A DNA stretch of 64,000 nt from an uncultured Lachnospiraceae bacterium (GCA_934402055.1 CAKRTC010000002.1:1-64000), one strand, 5' to 3'. Counted from the first letter of the stretch, positions 48,184-57,787 are shown. Notes: a model not told the origin generated them from the letters alone. A program made the numbers and translations.

Positions 48184-48669
48184 TCACTCCTCAACGGTCA
48201 TGCTCTTTATGACCTGATCCTCATACGGTCTGTCGCTGTAATCGGTCTTGGTCTCTGCGATCTTATCTACTGTTTCGATACCCTCAATGACCTTGCCGAA
48301 TGCGGCGTACTGTCCGTCAAGATGCGGTGCATCCTTATGCATTATAAAGAACTGGCTGCCTGCCGAATCCGGTCTCATGGATCTTGCCATTGAGATAACA
48401 CCGCGCTCATGCTTAAGATCGTTCTTTACACCGTTAGATGCAAACTCTCCCTTGATCTCATATCCCGGTCCGCCCATGCCTGTTCCTTCCGGATCTCCGC
48501 CCTGGATCATAAAACCGTTGATAACTCTGTGGAAAATAAGTCCGTCATAGAAACCCTTCTTGACGAGAGATACAAAGTTCTCGACTGTGATAGGTGCTGT
48601 CTCAGGATAAAGCTCAAGCTTGATAACAGAGCCGTCTGCCATAGTCATGGTAACAATAGGATTTGCCAT
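48184..48669 (-). CDS. Peptidyl-prolyl cis-trans isomerase (cyclophilin type)
   Basis: The 161 residues have the cyclophilin core FHRVINGFMIQGGDPEGTGM, the Arg and Phe active-site positions, and SQFFIMHKDAPHLDGQYAAFG. There is no signal peptide, so it is cytoplasmic. AAGGAGT precedes the ATG. It lies about 40 bases upstream of dapF and may be co-transcribed with it. Confidence 0.95.
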   Translation of the reverse strand: MANPIVTMTMADGSVIKLELYPETAPITVENFVSLVKKGFYDGLIFHRVINGFMIQGGDPEGTGMGGPGYEIKGEFASNGVKNDLKHERGVISMARSMRPDSAGSQFFIMHKDAPHLDGQYAAFGKVIEGIETVDKIAETKTDYSDRPYEDQVIKSMTVEE

Positions 48670-48767
48670 AGTTATTACTCCTTAATTTCGTTAATTCAAT
48701 TATATTTTTTATGAAACGTCCGATATACTAAAGCATGTTCCGGACATTTTTAAACTGTTTTGCTGTT

Positions 48768-49721
48768 TCAGCCGTTCATCACATTTTTAAGCGGCTGCCC
48801 CGCAAGATATGCCTTGAGATTATTCAACGCTATCTCATTGACACGTCTCACAGTAAGATCTATATGGTCTCCGCCTGCGGTATGAGGTGTTATAAAGACT
48901 CTCTGCTGTCTCCACAAAGGATGTTCCTTTGGGAAAGGTTCCGGATCAAGAGTATCAAGTCCGGCCCCGAACAAATGTCCTTCCTCAAGTGCCTTATATA
49001 ATCCGTCACAGTCAACTATAGGACCGCGTCCGGCATTTAAAAATATCGCACTCTTCTTCATTGACATGAATCTGTCATAATTAAAGAATTTTACCATTTC
49101 TTCCGAATGCGGGATCATGGAACAGACAACATCTGCCTTGCGTATAAGCTCCCCGATCTCATCAAGACCATGCATCTCATCTATGCCTTCGGCTGCTTTG
49201 GAAGGATCTCGTCTTACGCCTATGGTATGCGCCCCGAAAGCCTTGCAATACTTTGCAAAGGACGAACCGAGATCGCCCGTACCTATAACAAGCACATCCA
49301 TTCCGTAGGGAGTCAGTGCATTGCCCTCATCACGCCATAAGGATGCACGCTGATTGTCCCTGTATATCGGCATTAATTTCATGATTCCGAGCATCATGGC
49401 GAATGTATGCTCCGCTACCGCTTGTCCGTATGCGCCCGTAGCAGATGTCAGCACAACTCCCTCCGGAAGGACTCCCGGCTTAAGATATTTATCTGCTCCC
49501 GAACTCCTTATCTGAAGCCATTTGAGTTTAGGTATACTCTTAAGTATATGCGGCTTCGGCTGCCCTATGATCACATCCGCATCTTCAAAAAAGTCCGCTT
49601 CAAGATTTGATATGAATTCGTTTTTATTATTATAAAATACTATCTCATTATCTCCTGCAGCAGCCTTGAATGCTTCACGTTCCTCGTCGTTAAGCTCAAG
49701 GAGTACGATTATCTTCTGCAT
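48768..49721 (-). CDS. D-isomer-specific 2-hydroxyacid dehydrogenase
   Basis: The 317 residues have the NAD-binding motif VIGTGDLGSSFAKY (about 145-158), the catalytic Arg near 225-230 (NAGRGPIVD), Glu near 256 and His in ITPHTAGGDH. It probably reduces a 2-keto acid with NADH in the cytoplasm; the substrate is not given by sequence. It is divergent from the small ORF at 49876. Confidence 0.9.
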   Translation of the reverse strand: MQKIIVLLELNDEEREAFKAAAGDNEIVFYNNKNEFISNLEADFFEDADVIIGQPKPHILKSIPKLKWLQIRSSGADKYLKPGVLPEGVVLTSATGAYGQAVAEHTFAMMLGIMKLMPIYRDNQRASLWRDEGNALTPYGMDVLVIGTGDLGSSFAKYCKAFGAHTIGVRRDPSKAAEGIDEMHGLDEIGELIRKADVVCSMIPHSEEMVKFFNYDRFMSMKKSAIFLNAGRGPIVDCDGLYKALEEGHLFGAGLDTLDPEPFPKEHPLWRQQRVFITPHTAGGDHIDLTVRRVNEIALNNLKAYLAGQPLKNVMNG

Positions 49722-49807
49722 ATCTTCTCACAGCTCCTTATAGAGATATAAATTTTAATCCTAATATTAATTTAAGACGCATATAATTCTACCATAGCTG
49801 CAATATC

Positions 49808-49836
49808 TTGCAAATATTAAAAAAATTGAATAAAAT
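49808..49836 (+). promoter_or_regulatory. Promoter of the small 78-residue protein gene
   Basis: TTGCAA (49808-49813), a 17-base spacer and TAAAAT (49831-49836), with the ATG 40 bases later. Confidence 0.5.
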
Positions 49837-49875
49837 AAGCAAGTTGTACATCGACAAAGAAAACGGAGAAATATT

Positions 49876-50112
49876 ATGTTCGAAAATATAGAAGCAATGA
49901 TGAAAATGCGCAGTGCCTGGAGTAAATTCAGCTCCAACCACCCTAAATTTTCCGCCTTCCTCATGGATGTAGGCAGAAGCGGTGCTCCCGAAGGTACGAT
50001 CATTGAGATACATATGGAGTATCCCGACGGCAGAACTCTTAACTCCAACATGCGGGTTTCCGCATCGGATATCGAGCTTATCGAGAGTCTGAAGTCACTC
50101 GCAAAGAAGTAA
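49876..50112 (+). CDS. Small conserved-looking protein of unknown function
   Basis: A 78-residue soluble protein: a helical N-terminus (MFENIEAMMKMRSAWSKFSS), then a strand pattern GTIIEIHMEYPDGRTLNSN and a terminal helix. It has its own promoter and ACGGAGA ribosome binding site, which argue that it is real. I do not recognise the family. The next gene downstream has a hairpin before it, so it is probably transcribed alone. Confidence 0.6.
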   Translation: MFENIEAMMKMRSAWSKFSSNHPKFSAFLMDVGRSGAPEGTIIEIHMEYPDGRTLNSNMRVSASDIELIESLKSLAKK

Positions 50113-50233
50113 GATTTTGTTATAATTTTCACAAAAAATATTTGTTTTTAAACATTGTTTTTGTGATTATTTTCATTTTATATCTTTATACCGCTGTACA
50201 TAAATGATAAAATACATGTAATCATTCATAATG

Positions 50234-50266
50234 AAATGTGTACTGAAGCATTACACATTTTTGTTT
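50234..50266 (+). terminator. Hairpin between the small gene and the sugar acid kinase gene
   Basis: AAATGTGTA (50234-50242) pairs with TACACATTT (50252-50260) and is followed by TTGTTTG. It could end the small gene's transcript or act as an attenuator in the leader of the kinase gene. Confidence 0.5.
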
Positions 50267-50353
50267 GAAATGCAGATACTTATATCATCTGCTTTTTAAA
50301 TCGGAAGCATACGCAAAGTCGCGTAATGCCCTTTTGAAACGGAGATTGCTAAT

Positions 50354-51577
50354 ATGGTTAAAATACTTATTATTGCCGATGACTTCACCGGTGCTCTGGA
50401 TACCGGCGTTAAGTTTGCGGAAGCAGGCGCCAAGACTAAGGTTATGACTAAATGGGATGACAATTTCCCTGATGACCCGTCTGAGGTCCTTGTTTTGTGT
50501 GTACCTACCAGACATGATACTCCGCTTGATGCATACCGCAAAGTCCGCAAGGTCGTAGAGATCGCGGATGGAAGAGTAGGCACTATATTCAAGAAGACCG
50601 ACTCGGCTCTCAGAGGCAATGTAGGTGCCGAGCTTGCAGCTGTTTTAGAGGGCTGCCAAGAAGCTCACAATATGTATTTCATCCCGGCACTTCCCGCAAT
50701 GAACCGTATAACCTCGGGTGGTGTGCATTATATAGACGGAATATGCGTAAGTGAATCGGTATTCGGACGTGATCCTTTTGAGCCTGTTACCGAGAGCTAC
50801 ATACCTGAGCTTATGAAGCAGCAGTGTTCCGCACGTATCAAATCCATTTGGGCTGAGGATGCCATCAATGCTACCCCGCGTTGTGAGAAACGTGCGATAC
50901 TTATATACGATTGCGAATCCGCTGCCGACATGAAGGCAGAGGTTGCCACACTCTGCAAGGACGGTATTCCCAAGCTCCTTGCAGGATGCTCCGGACTTGC
51001 TACCGAGCTCGCCCGCACCATGGGCTTTGAAAACAATATCGAAGCGCCTAAAAAAGCAGGTACACTGGTAGTTGTATGCGGAAGCGTCAATCCTATCTCA
51101 GGCAAGCAGATGAAATATGCCGAGGAAAACGGCTTCAGCCGCATTCATCTTACAAGTGCCCAGCTGCTTGATGATGAGAATAAGTTCGGTCCTATGGCAG
51201 AGGGTCTTGTGCTTATAAGTTCCGCCGGCAACGGTCTGGTTGTAGATACTCTTAATGCCAAGAAGGGTATGCTTGAGACTTCAGATGAGGAGCAGCGTGA
51301 AGAGCTCCGCAAGAAGATCTCAGGCAGAGCCGGAATGCTTATCAAAGATATGTGTGATGCAGGTCTTGATTCAAGATTGCTTATAGTCGGAGGCGACACC
51401 TTGCTTGCATTTGCTACTGCAATCGGCTGTCATGAATACTATCCTATCTGCGAGGTAGAATCCGGAGTCGTATTATTCAGAGTCAATTACAACGGTCAGG
51501 ACTTCGAAATAATCTCAAAGTCCGGGGGCTTCGGTGATGAAGATCTGCTGGTCAAGATCGTTGAAGGTAAGATTTAA
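50354..51577 (+). CDS. Four-carbon acid sugar kinase (DUF1537 family)
   Basis: The 407 residues have the N-terminal sugar-binding domain (IIADDFTGALDTGVKFAEAG, KTDSALRGNVGAEL) and C-terminal nucleotide-binding domain (VVCGSVNPISGKQ, LIVGGDTLLAFATAIG). Characterised members phosphorylate D-threonate or D-erythronate at C4. Here the next gene is a PdxA-family dehydrogenase, the known partner that oxidises the 4-phosphate with loss of CO2 to give dihydroxyacetone phosphate. The precise sugar acid is not decided by sequence. Confidence 0.9.
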   Translation: MVKILIIADDFTGALDTGVKFAEAGAKTKVMTKWDDNFPDDPSEVLVLCVPTRHDTPLDAYRKVRKVVEIADGRVGTIFKKTDSALRGNVGAELAAVLEGCQEAHNMYFIPALPAMNRITSGGVHYIDGICVSESVFGRDPFEPVTESYIPELMKQQCSARIKSIWAEDAINATPRCEKRAILIYDCESAADMKAEVATLCKDGIPKLLAGCSGLATELARTMGFENNIEAPKKAGTLVVVCGSVNPISGKQMKYAEENGFSRIHLTSAQLLDDENKFGPMAEGLVLISSAGNGLVVDTLNAKKGMLETSDEEQREELRKKISGRAGMLIKDMCDAGLDSRLLIVGGDTLLAFATAIGCHEYYPICEVESGVVLFRVNYNGQDFEIISKSGGFGDEDLLVKIVEGKI

Positions 51578-51587
51578 AAATTTTTTT

Positions 51588-51616
51588 GACGACAGCCTTG
51601 TGCTGTCGTCTTTTTT
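51588..51616 (+). terminator. Terminator between the kinase and PdxA-family genes
   Basis: GACGACAGC pairs with GCTGTCGTC over five bases, followed by TTTTTT. It lies only 11 bases after the kinase stop codon. Confidence 0.9.
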
Positions 51617-51620
51617 GTAC

Positions 51621-51649
51621 TTGTCTTAATCCATTCGTAAATCTATAAT
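51621..51649 (+). promoter_or_regulatory. Promoter of the PdxA-family gene
   Basis: TTGTCT (51621-51626), a 17-base spacer and a perfect TATAAT (51644-51649), just after the terminator. The leader would be about 50 bases. Confidence 0.7.
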
Positions 51650-51704
51650 TAAAATGTATGTTTTTTGTATATACGGAAATAATTTATAAAAGGGGTCAAA
51701 TATT

Positions 51705-52796
51705 ATGAGTACACTGCCTATTATCGGTATCACCATGGGCGATCCTTTCGGCAACGGACCTGAGATATCCGTTAAAGCCCTTATGGATCCTGCTGTTTAC
51801 AAGCGCTGTCGTCCGATCATTATCGGAGATATGAGCTGCATGGACTACGCAGCAAAGGTTGCCAAGAAGGTATCGGGTCTTGATGTTAAGCTTAATCCTG
51901 TCTCTAAGATATCGGATGCCAAATTTGAGTACGGCACTATCGATGTATATGATATGGGCATTGTTCCTGCCGACAGGATTCCTAACTCTCTTGATCAGGA
52001 TGAACCTAAGCCTTTCAAGGTAGGTGCCTGCGAGCTCGGCGGTGAGGCTGCTTTCAGCTATGTCAAGAAGGTTATAGAGCTTGCTCTTGCCGGTGAAGTT
52101 GATGCTACAGTCACAAACGCACTCAGCAAGGAAGCCATCAATATGGCAGGACATCACTTCTCCGGTCATACCGAGATCTATGCTCATTATACCAACACAT
52201 CAAAGTACACAATGATGCTTGCACATGAAGGTCTCAGAGTAGTACATGTATCTACTCATGTTTCGCTCAGAGAGGCTTGCGATCGTGTCAAGAAGGACAG
52301 AGTTTTAGAGTGTATCCGAATTGCCAACGAGGGATGTAAGGCTCTCGGCATAGAGAATCCTAAGATCGGTGTTGCAGGACTCAATCCTCACTGCGGTGAG
52401 AACGGAATGTTCGGACGTGAAGAGATCGAGGAGATCCAGCCGGCTATAGATGAGGCTCTCAAGGAGGGCATCAATATTCCTGAGAAGGCTCCTACACCTC
52501 CGGATACAGTATTCTCCAAGGCTCTCGGCGGCTGGTATGATATAGTAGTTGTTATGTACCATGATCAGGGACATATTCCGCTTAAGGTCAAGGGCTTTGT
52601 ATACAACCATGAGAAGAAGGCATGGGATGCCGTTGCGGGTATCAATGTCACCCTCGGTCTTCCTATCATCCGTGCCAGCGTAGACCACGGCACAGGCTTC
52701 GGTCATGCAGGAAGCGGTCATGCCAACGAGCTCAGCCTTACAAACGCCATAGATTATGCTATCCAGCTTGCAAACGCCAAGAAAAAGAACGCATAA
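51705..52796 (+). CDS. pdxA2: PdxA-family 4-phosphate dehydrogenase (PdxA2 type)
   Basis: The 363 residues have the PdxA motifs GITMGDPFGNGPEI, GGEAAFSYVKK, the metal-binding His residues in GHHFSGHTEIYAHY, and YHDQGHIPLKV and DHGTGFGHAG. The cofactor is NAD with a divalent metal. Position next to a four-carbon acid sugar kinase marks it as the catabolic PdxA2 type rather than the vitamin B6 enzyme. It has its own promoter, so it can be expressed apart from the kinase. Confidence 0.88.
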   Translation: MSTLPIIGITMGDPFGNGPEISVKALMDPAVYKRCRPIIIGDMSCMDYAAKVAKKVSGLDVKLNPVSKISDAKFEYGTIDVYDMGIVPADRIPNSLDQDEPKPFKVGACELGGEAAFSYVKKVIELALAGEVDATVTNALSKEAINMAGHHFSGHTEIYAHYTNTSKYTMMLAHEGLRVVHVSTHVSLREACDRVKKDRVLECIRIANEGCKALGIENPKIGVAGLNPHCGENGMFGREEIEEIQPAIDEALKEGINIPEKAPTPPDTVFSKALGGWYDIVVVMYHDQGHIPLKVKGFVYNHEKKAWDAVAGINVTLGLPIIRASVDHGTGFGHAGSGHANELSLTNAIDYAIQLANAKKKNA

Positions 52797-52824
52797 ATCT
52801 AAGCTTTAAGTACAGCGTATTGAA

Positions 52825-52859
52825 AGGATGCTCATTGTCGCATCCTGCAGAGCGTTTTT
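52825..52859 (+). terminator. Weak terminator-like hairpin after pdxA2
   Basis: AGGATGC (52825-52831) pairs with GCATCCT (52840-52846); the T-run comes eight bases later. Confidence 0.4.
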
Positions 52860-52916
52860 CATAAACCAAAATTTCATACGGAACTTAAAGATCTTGCCTT
52901 AAGTGCACATATAAGT

Positions 52917-52951
52917 ATGAGCCGTCCTTTCGGGCGGCTCATCTTGTTTCT
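52917..52951 (+). terminator. Second terminator after pdxA2
   Basis: ATGAGCCG pairs with CGGCTCAT around CC/GG, followed by CTTGTTTCTT. Confidence 0.6.
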
Positions 52952-53083
52952 TATATCTGCCATACAATATTTTCATATTACAGCTTAGCTGACAAAACTT
53001 TTCGTTAAAAATCTTTTTCGTATTGAATGGCTATGCTTTCTATATTGCTGTCAACTAAGCTCAAACCTTTACCTGTTTACAAT

Positions 53084-54313
53084 TTACAGTCCTGCTGCCT
53101 CCATGACAGCCTTTACTGCTTCATTCTTATCTTTGTTATTATCAACGCTTACATCGGCAAAGCTTTCATACATTGATCTTCTGATCTCATACAATTTCTC
53201 AAGTGAGTTGCTCTGTGATATAGGCCGTCCGTGAGTCGGCAGCTTGTTTATGTCACGTTTTATCCATATAAGTATTCCGTTTTGGTATAACAAAGGATAA
53301 TTGTCCTGCCTTGTCACACAGCCTCCTCCTGTAGCGATAACGGCTCCTGAGAGCTTTCCCAGCTCCTCGAGTACCTTAGTCTCTCTTGCCCTGAAGCCGG
53401 CCTCTCCTTCCTTTTCAAAGATCTCAGGTATCGAGCATCCCGCGCTCTCTTCAATAGCTGCATCCGCATCTATGAATCTGCGTCCGGTCTGCTCTGCCAA
53501 TAAGTGTCCGATCTCGCTCTTACCGCAGCCGGGCATACCTATCAGTATGATATTACGCATTCCGGAGCTTAATATATCCGTTATCCTGCCTATCTCACTA
53601 TCATCTACTGCCTTGCCTGTAAACAGCTCGGAGCTGCGCTTTGCCTGTGCCGTAAGCATATAGAGTCCGCCCGCATTTTTAATGCCAAGCGCCTCCGCCT
53701 GCAGCATAAGGGCAGTCCTTGCCGGATTGTATATGACATCAAGTACACCCTCAAGCTTTGGAAATAAAGCAAGATCTACCGGTGACTTTCCGTTATTCGG
53801 GTACATTCCGACAGGAGTTGTATTTACTATAATCTCGGCATCGGCATGCTTATCGAGATTGGTATAGTTATCCTCTCCGCTTCGTGATATTACCCTCACC
53901 TCTCTCGCATTCATATCCTCAACAGCTCGGCACACCGTATTGGACGCGCCTCCGCTTCCGAGTACAAGCACTTTTTTGCCTGCTATTGCGATCCCGCTCT
54001 TACGAACCAGTGCACAAAAGCCGTAATAATCTGTATTATAGCCATGCCAACCGTCGGCTTCCTTTACAAGAGTATTTACACAGCCCATCTTGCGTGCGGT
54101 CTCTGACAGACTCATACAAGCGTCCATTACGGTCTTCTTGTAAGGAATGGTGACATTCATTCCGCTGAGCTCTGTTTCTTTCAGAAAATCAGAGACCTTA
54201 TCTCTCTCGACTTCGTAGAGCTTATACTCGTAATCCGCAAGGAAGCCGTGTATCTGCGGAGAATAGCTGTGCCCGAGCTTTGCTCCGAGCAAACCGTATC
54301 TTCCGCTCATCAC
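53084..54313 (-). CDS. aroEK: Shikimate dehydrogenase fused to shikimate kinase
   Basis: The 409-residue bifunctional protein catalyses two consecutive steps. Residues 1-250 are AroE, with the catalytic Lys in NVTIPYKK (53-60), NTDYYG with Asp 95, and the NADP loop LGSGGASNTV. Residues 252-409 are a complete shikimate kinase with GMPGCGKS, DADAAIE, GGGCVT and the LID HGRPISQ. The joint falls at an inter-domain helix. It ends the operon and overlaps pheA by four bases. Because this kinase is canonical, the kinase-like protein at 5405-5911 is a second, divergent copy. Confidence 0.95.
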   Translation of the reverse strand: MMSGRYGLLGAKLGHSYSPQIHGFLADYEYKLYEVERDKVSDFLKETELSGMNVTIPYKKTVMDACMSLSETARKMGCVNTLVKEADGWHGYNTDYYGFCALVRKSGIAIAGKKVLVLGSGGASNTVCRAVEDMNAREVRVISRSGEDNYTNLDKHADAEIIVNTTPVGMYPNNGKSPVDLALFPKLEGVLDVIYNPARTALMLQAEALGIKNAGGLYMLTAQAKRSSELFTGKAVDDSEIGRITDILSSGMRNIILIGMPGCGKSEIGHLLAEQTGRRFIDADAAIEESAGCSIPEIFEKEGEAGFRARETKVLEELGKLSGAVIATGGGCVTRQDNYPLLYQNGILIWIKRDINKLPTHGRPISQSNSLEKLYEIRRSMYESFADVSVDNNKDKNEAVKAVMEAAGL

Positions 54314-55461
54314 ATTACCTCGCTGTAGCTGCCGAGGTAATGAAACTCTTCGGTTCCGTCACTCAGCTCACTGATCATCTGTACAAATTCCTCAGAATAA
54401 ACCGAAGTTTCTATATCGAAGTAGAACATGAACTCAAAGTCACGGTCCGGCATAGGACGGCTCTCAAGCTTGACAACGTTGATATCAAGCGCATAGAATC
54501 TCGCAAGCATCTTATACAGAGCACCCGGTCTGTGTGAGAGCACCATCATGACTGAGGTCTTGTTTGCCCCCGGATATATCTCCGGTTTCTTGGAAATGCA
54601 GATAAATCTTGTGTGATTATTGCCGTTATCCTGCACATTGGACTTTATACTCTTAAGCCCGTATAGCTCGGCACATCTGTATGAGGAAAGTGCCGCAACA
54701 TCATTTCTTCCGGACTGAGCTACCATCTGAGCGGCAACTGCGGTATTCTCAACCTCAGTAACCTTAACTCCCGAGCCAAGCTCCTTAAGAAATTCGCTGC
54801 ACTGGCTTATAGCCTGCTCATGAGAATATATCTCTTTGACATCCTTAAGCTCTGTTCCCTGCTTTGCAATAAGACAATGATTGACCTTAATGCGTGTACT
54901 TCTTACTATATAGAAATTATGTGAAAGCATGAGGTCATAGACCTTGCGTACCGAACCCGCCGTACTGTTTTCTATAGGCAGTATTCCGTACTCACACAAT
55001 CCGTTTTCCACTGCACTGAATACACCCTCAAAATTGCCGAGATACATTATATTCGGTGAATTGAAGAGCTTCTCGCAGGCAATCATGGAATAAGCACCCT
55101 CCACGCCCTGGCAGGCAACTCCGGCCATCTTCGGGAACATCTTCGGTGTATTTTCGATTGCGGCACGTATATCCTTAAATGCTTCTTCATTATTGCCGAT
55201 GAGCTTGTTCTGATAAGAACGGCTGAGCTCGAAAAGCAAGGAATAAAGTACCTTGTAATATGAGCTGAGCATTGGATCTCCCGCCATCTCCACGATCTTG
55301 TGAAGCACCTCGCGCTCACGCTTCGAATCCATGACAGGTATACCGTGCTCACGCTTATAAGCGGCAATTGCCGCCGCAACCTTCATTCTTTCCTTTATAT
55401 CTTCCACAAGACGCTTATCTACCGCATCTATTTCCTGTCTTAACTGATCAAGTTCCATCAT
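54310..55461 (-). CDS. pheA: Chorismate mutase / prephenate dehydratase (P-protein)
   Basis: The 383 residues begin with an AroQ-type chorismate mutase helix bundle (about 1-90, LRQEIDAVDKRLVEDIKERM). The prephenate dehydratase domain covers about 110-290 (GVEGAYS, LPIENSTAGSVRKVYDLM, NHTRFI). An ACT regulatory domain follows at about 300-370 (KTSVMMVLSHRPGALYKML with ESRPMPDRDFEFMFY), which normally binds phenylalanine. It overlaps neighbours on both sides by four bases. Confidence 0.95.
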   Translation of the reverse strand: MMELDQLRQEIDAVDKRLVEDIKERMKVAAAIAAYKREHGIPVMDSKREREVLHKIVEMAGDPMLSSYYKVLYSLLFELSRSYQNKLIGNNEEAFKDIRAAIENTPKMFPKMAGVACQGVEGAYSMIACEKLFNSPNIMYLGNFEGVFSAVENGLCEYGILPIENSTAGSVRKVYDLMLSHNFYIVRSTRIKVNHCLIAKQGTELKDVKEIYSHEQAISQCSEFLKELGSGVKVTEVENTAVAAQMVAQSGRNDVAALSSYRCAELYGLKSIKSNVQDNGNNHTRFICISKKPEIYPGANKTSVMMVLSHRPGALYKMLARFYALDINVVKLESRPMPDRDFEFMFYFDIETSVYSEEFVQMISELSDGTEEFHYLGSYSEVM

Positions 55462-56489
55462 TGTTCCTTTCGATCAAAGAGTCCCATTGCCTTTGCCATA
55501 AGCAGCTCGTCATATATTGCAGCCGCAGCCGCTGCCTCAACCACAGGCACGGCTCTGAGTACTATACACGGATCGTGTCTGCCCTTGATGCAAAGCTTCA
55601 CATCCTCATGCGTAAGTGTATTTACACTGTCCTGTTCCTTTGCAATAGACGGAGTAGGCTTAAATGCCGCCCTGAACACTATAGGCATGCCTGAGGTGAT
55701 TCCTCCCAATATTCCTCCGTGATTATTACTCTTGGTCTCTATCTTGTCTCCGACATAAGTAAAGGCATCGTTATTCTCGCTGCCTCTTAATGCTGCGCAG
55801 CCGAATCCGTTTCCGAATTCTATACCCTTGACTGCCGGGATACCGAATACTGCCTGCGCTATACGGTTCTCTATACCGTCAAACATAGGCTCACCTATGC
55901 CTGCGGGAACATTTTCAATAATACACTCTATGATGCCGCCTACGGAGTCTCCGTCCGCTCTTGCAGCTTCGATAGCTTCAAGCATCTTGGCTTCATCCGT
56001 TTCTCCTCCTATCATAACGGGACGTGCGTGTACAGCGATACCATAGCTTTCAAGCTGCTGCAAAGCCACACCTCCGGCAATACACAAAGCGGCTGTAAGT
56101 CTGCCCGAAAACTGTCCGCCTCCGGCGTAATCTCTTGAGCTTCCGTACTTCACCATGGCGGAATAATCTGCATGGCCCGGTCTCGGCACATTGACAAGCT
56201 CCGAATAATCCGAAGAATGCGTATTGGTATTTCTGATTATTGCGGCAAGCGGTGCTCCCACTGTGTCCGAGGACGCATTAAGTCCCGCCTCGAAAACCAC
56301 GGTATCGCTTTCCTTTCTCGGAGTGGAATATTTATTCTGTCCCGGTCTCCTGCGGTCAAGAAAGCTCTGCAGCTTCTCAACATCAATATGTGTTCCTGCC
56401 GGCAGTCCCTCTATAGTCACGCCGATAGCCGGTGCATGTGACTGTCCCCAGATAGTAAATTTAAAAATATTTCCGATAGTATTACTCAT
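55458..56489 (-). CDS. aroC: Chorismate synthase
   Basis: Makes chorismate from EPSP with reduced FMN. The 343 residues have GQSHAPAIGVTIEGLPAG, RRRPGQNKYSTPRKE and SSRDYAGGGQFSGRLTA, and the C-terminal RHDPCIVLRAVPVVEAA. It is slightly shorter than the 360 residues common in the family, without missing motifs. Confidence 0.96.
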   Translation of the reverse strand: MSNTIGNIFKFTIWGQSHAPAIGVTIEGLPAGTHIDVEKLQSFLDRRRPGQNKYSTPRKESDTVVFEAGLNASSDTVGAPLAAIIRNTNTHSSDYSELVNVPRPGHADYSAMVKYGSSRDYAGGGQFSGRLTAALCIAGGVALQQLESYGIAVHARPVMIGGETDEAKMLEAIEAARADGDSVGGIIECIIENVPAGIGEPMFDGIENRIAQAVFGIPAVKGIEFGNGFGCAALRGSENNDAFTYVGDKIETKSNNHGGILGGITSGMPIVFRAAFKPTPSIAKEQDSVNTLTHEDVKLCIKGRHDPCIVLRAVPVVEAAAAAAIYDELLMAKAMGLFDRKEQ

Positions 56490-56521
56490 GCTCTTTGTCC
56501 GTTATCCGTACCGTAAATGTA

Positions 56522-57787
56522 TCAATCGACAAGCTCGACCAAGCCGCCTAAGCGTGCGAAATCCTCCCAAAATGCGGGATATGATTTTCTCACTGCTTCT
56601 GCCGTAAGCACCTCGACTTCATTTTCACATATTATCGAAGCGACTGCCGCACTCATGGCTATACGATGATCATTGCAGCTGTCTACGATTCCGCCCTTAA
56701 GTTTCCTGCCATCGGAGCTTACCTTAAGTCCGTCAGTGGTCTCTTCTGCATCTGCTCCGAGTTCCTTAAGCATCCTCACTGTTGACTTAATACGGTCACT
56801 CTCCTTAATGCGCAGTCTCTCGGCATGCGTGAATATCGTCTCCCCCTCTGCAAATGCAGCAAGTACAGACAGAACAGGCACAAGATCCGGAACATTTTTG
56901 GCATCTATTATACATGCCTCATTTCCTTTTCTCTTTGCGATTATCCTGTCTCTAAGCTCTGTGACCGCCTTATCTCCCTGCATTGAATCGTAATTTAAGT
57001 CTGTAACATCAAGTTTATCACTTGTCATTGCTGACGCACATATCCAAAATGCACCGTTTGACCAGTCTCCCTCAACCGTAAGCTCACCCGGTGACACATA
57101 ACGGGCATCTCTTGCGATGCTTAATATATCATTATCTCGCTTAACTTCGACACCGAAGCTCTTTAAGGCATCGAAAGTCATAAGTATATAGTTGATCGAC
57201 TCTATCTGTCCCGTAAGCTTAAGCTTAAAATCAGCTTCCTTTTCGGCTATCAGAGGAGCCGCAAACAAAAGTCCGCTGATAAACTGTGAGGAAACATCCG
57301 CAGCAATGGTATATTCGCTACCCCTAAGTCTGCCCGAAACATCCATGGTGCTGTCATCATTCTTACTAAGCACAGCTCCGTGGGCTTCAAGCTCCTCCCA
57401 GAGCGGTGACAAGGGTCTGTCGGCAAGTCTGCCGTGCATAACGATATGTGTATCCACTCCGAGTGCCGCAACCACCGGAAGCAGGAATCTTAATGTAGAT
57501 CCGCTCTCTCCTACATCTATTATAATCTGTTTATGGGTATCTCCGAAGCTCTTTCTGTCTACAGGTATTACTCTGAAGCTTTTCTTGTCCTCGTTATAGC
57601 TTATATCCGCTCCCATGGCGCTTAAGCAGCCTGCAGTTGCCTTGATATCAAGCGAAAGCTCCTCACATACTATATCTGTGGCCTTATCCGCAAATGCCGC
57701 GCAGATAAGCATGCGGTGTGCCTGAGATTTTGATGCGACCGTTTTGATGCTGCCATGCAGCTGTGCGGGTCTTATAAGCGCTTTCAT
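56522..57787 (-). CDS. aroA: 3-phosphoshikimate 1-carboxyvinyltransferase (EPSP synthase)
   Basis: The 421 residues have the start SIKTVASKSQAHRMLICAAF and the LDVGESGSTLRFLLPV-type motif (IIDVGESGSTLRFLLPVVAA). DGLKVSSDGRKL and DHRIAMSAAVASI occur near the C-terminus. The first motif has SKSQAHR where class I enzymes have SKSxSxR; it resembles class II enzymes, which can be glyphosate-tolerant, but I do not assign a class. It overlaps aroB by four bases. Confidence 0.95.
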   Translation of the reverse strand: MKALIRPAQLHGSIKTVASKSQAHRMLICAAFADKATDIVCEELSLDIKATAGCLSAMGADISYNEDKKSFRVIPVDRKSFGDTHKQIIIDVGESGSTLRFLLPVVAALGVDTHIVMHGRLADRPLSPLWEELEAHGAVLSKNDDSTMDVSGRLRGSEYTIAADVSSQFISGLLFAAPLIAEKEADFKLKLTGQIESINYILMTFDALKSFGVEVKRDNDILSIARDARYVSPGELTVEGDWSNGAFWICASAMTSDKLDVTDLNYDSMQGDKAVTELRDRIIAKRKGNEACIIDAKNVPDLVPVLSVLAAFAEGETIFTHAERLRIKESDRIKSTVRMLKELGADAEETTDGLKVSSDGRKLKGGIVDSCNDHRIAMSAAVASIICENEVEVLTAEAVRKSYPAFWEDFARLGGLVELVD

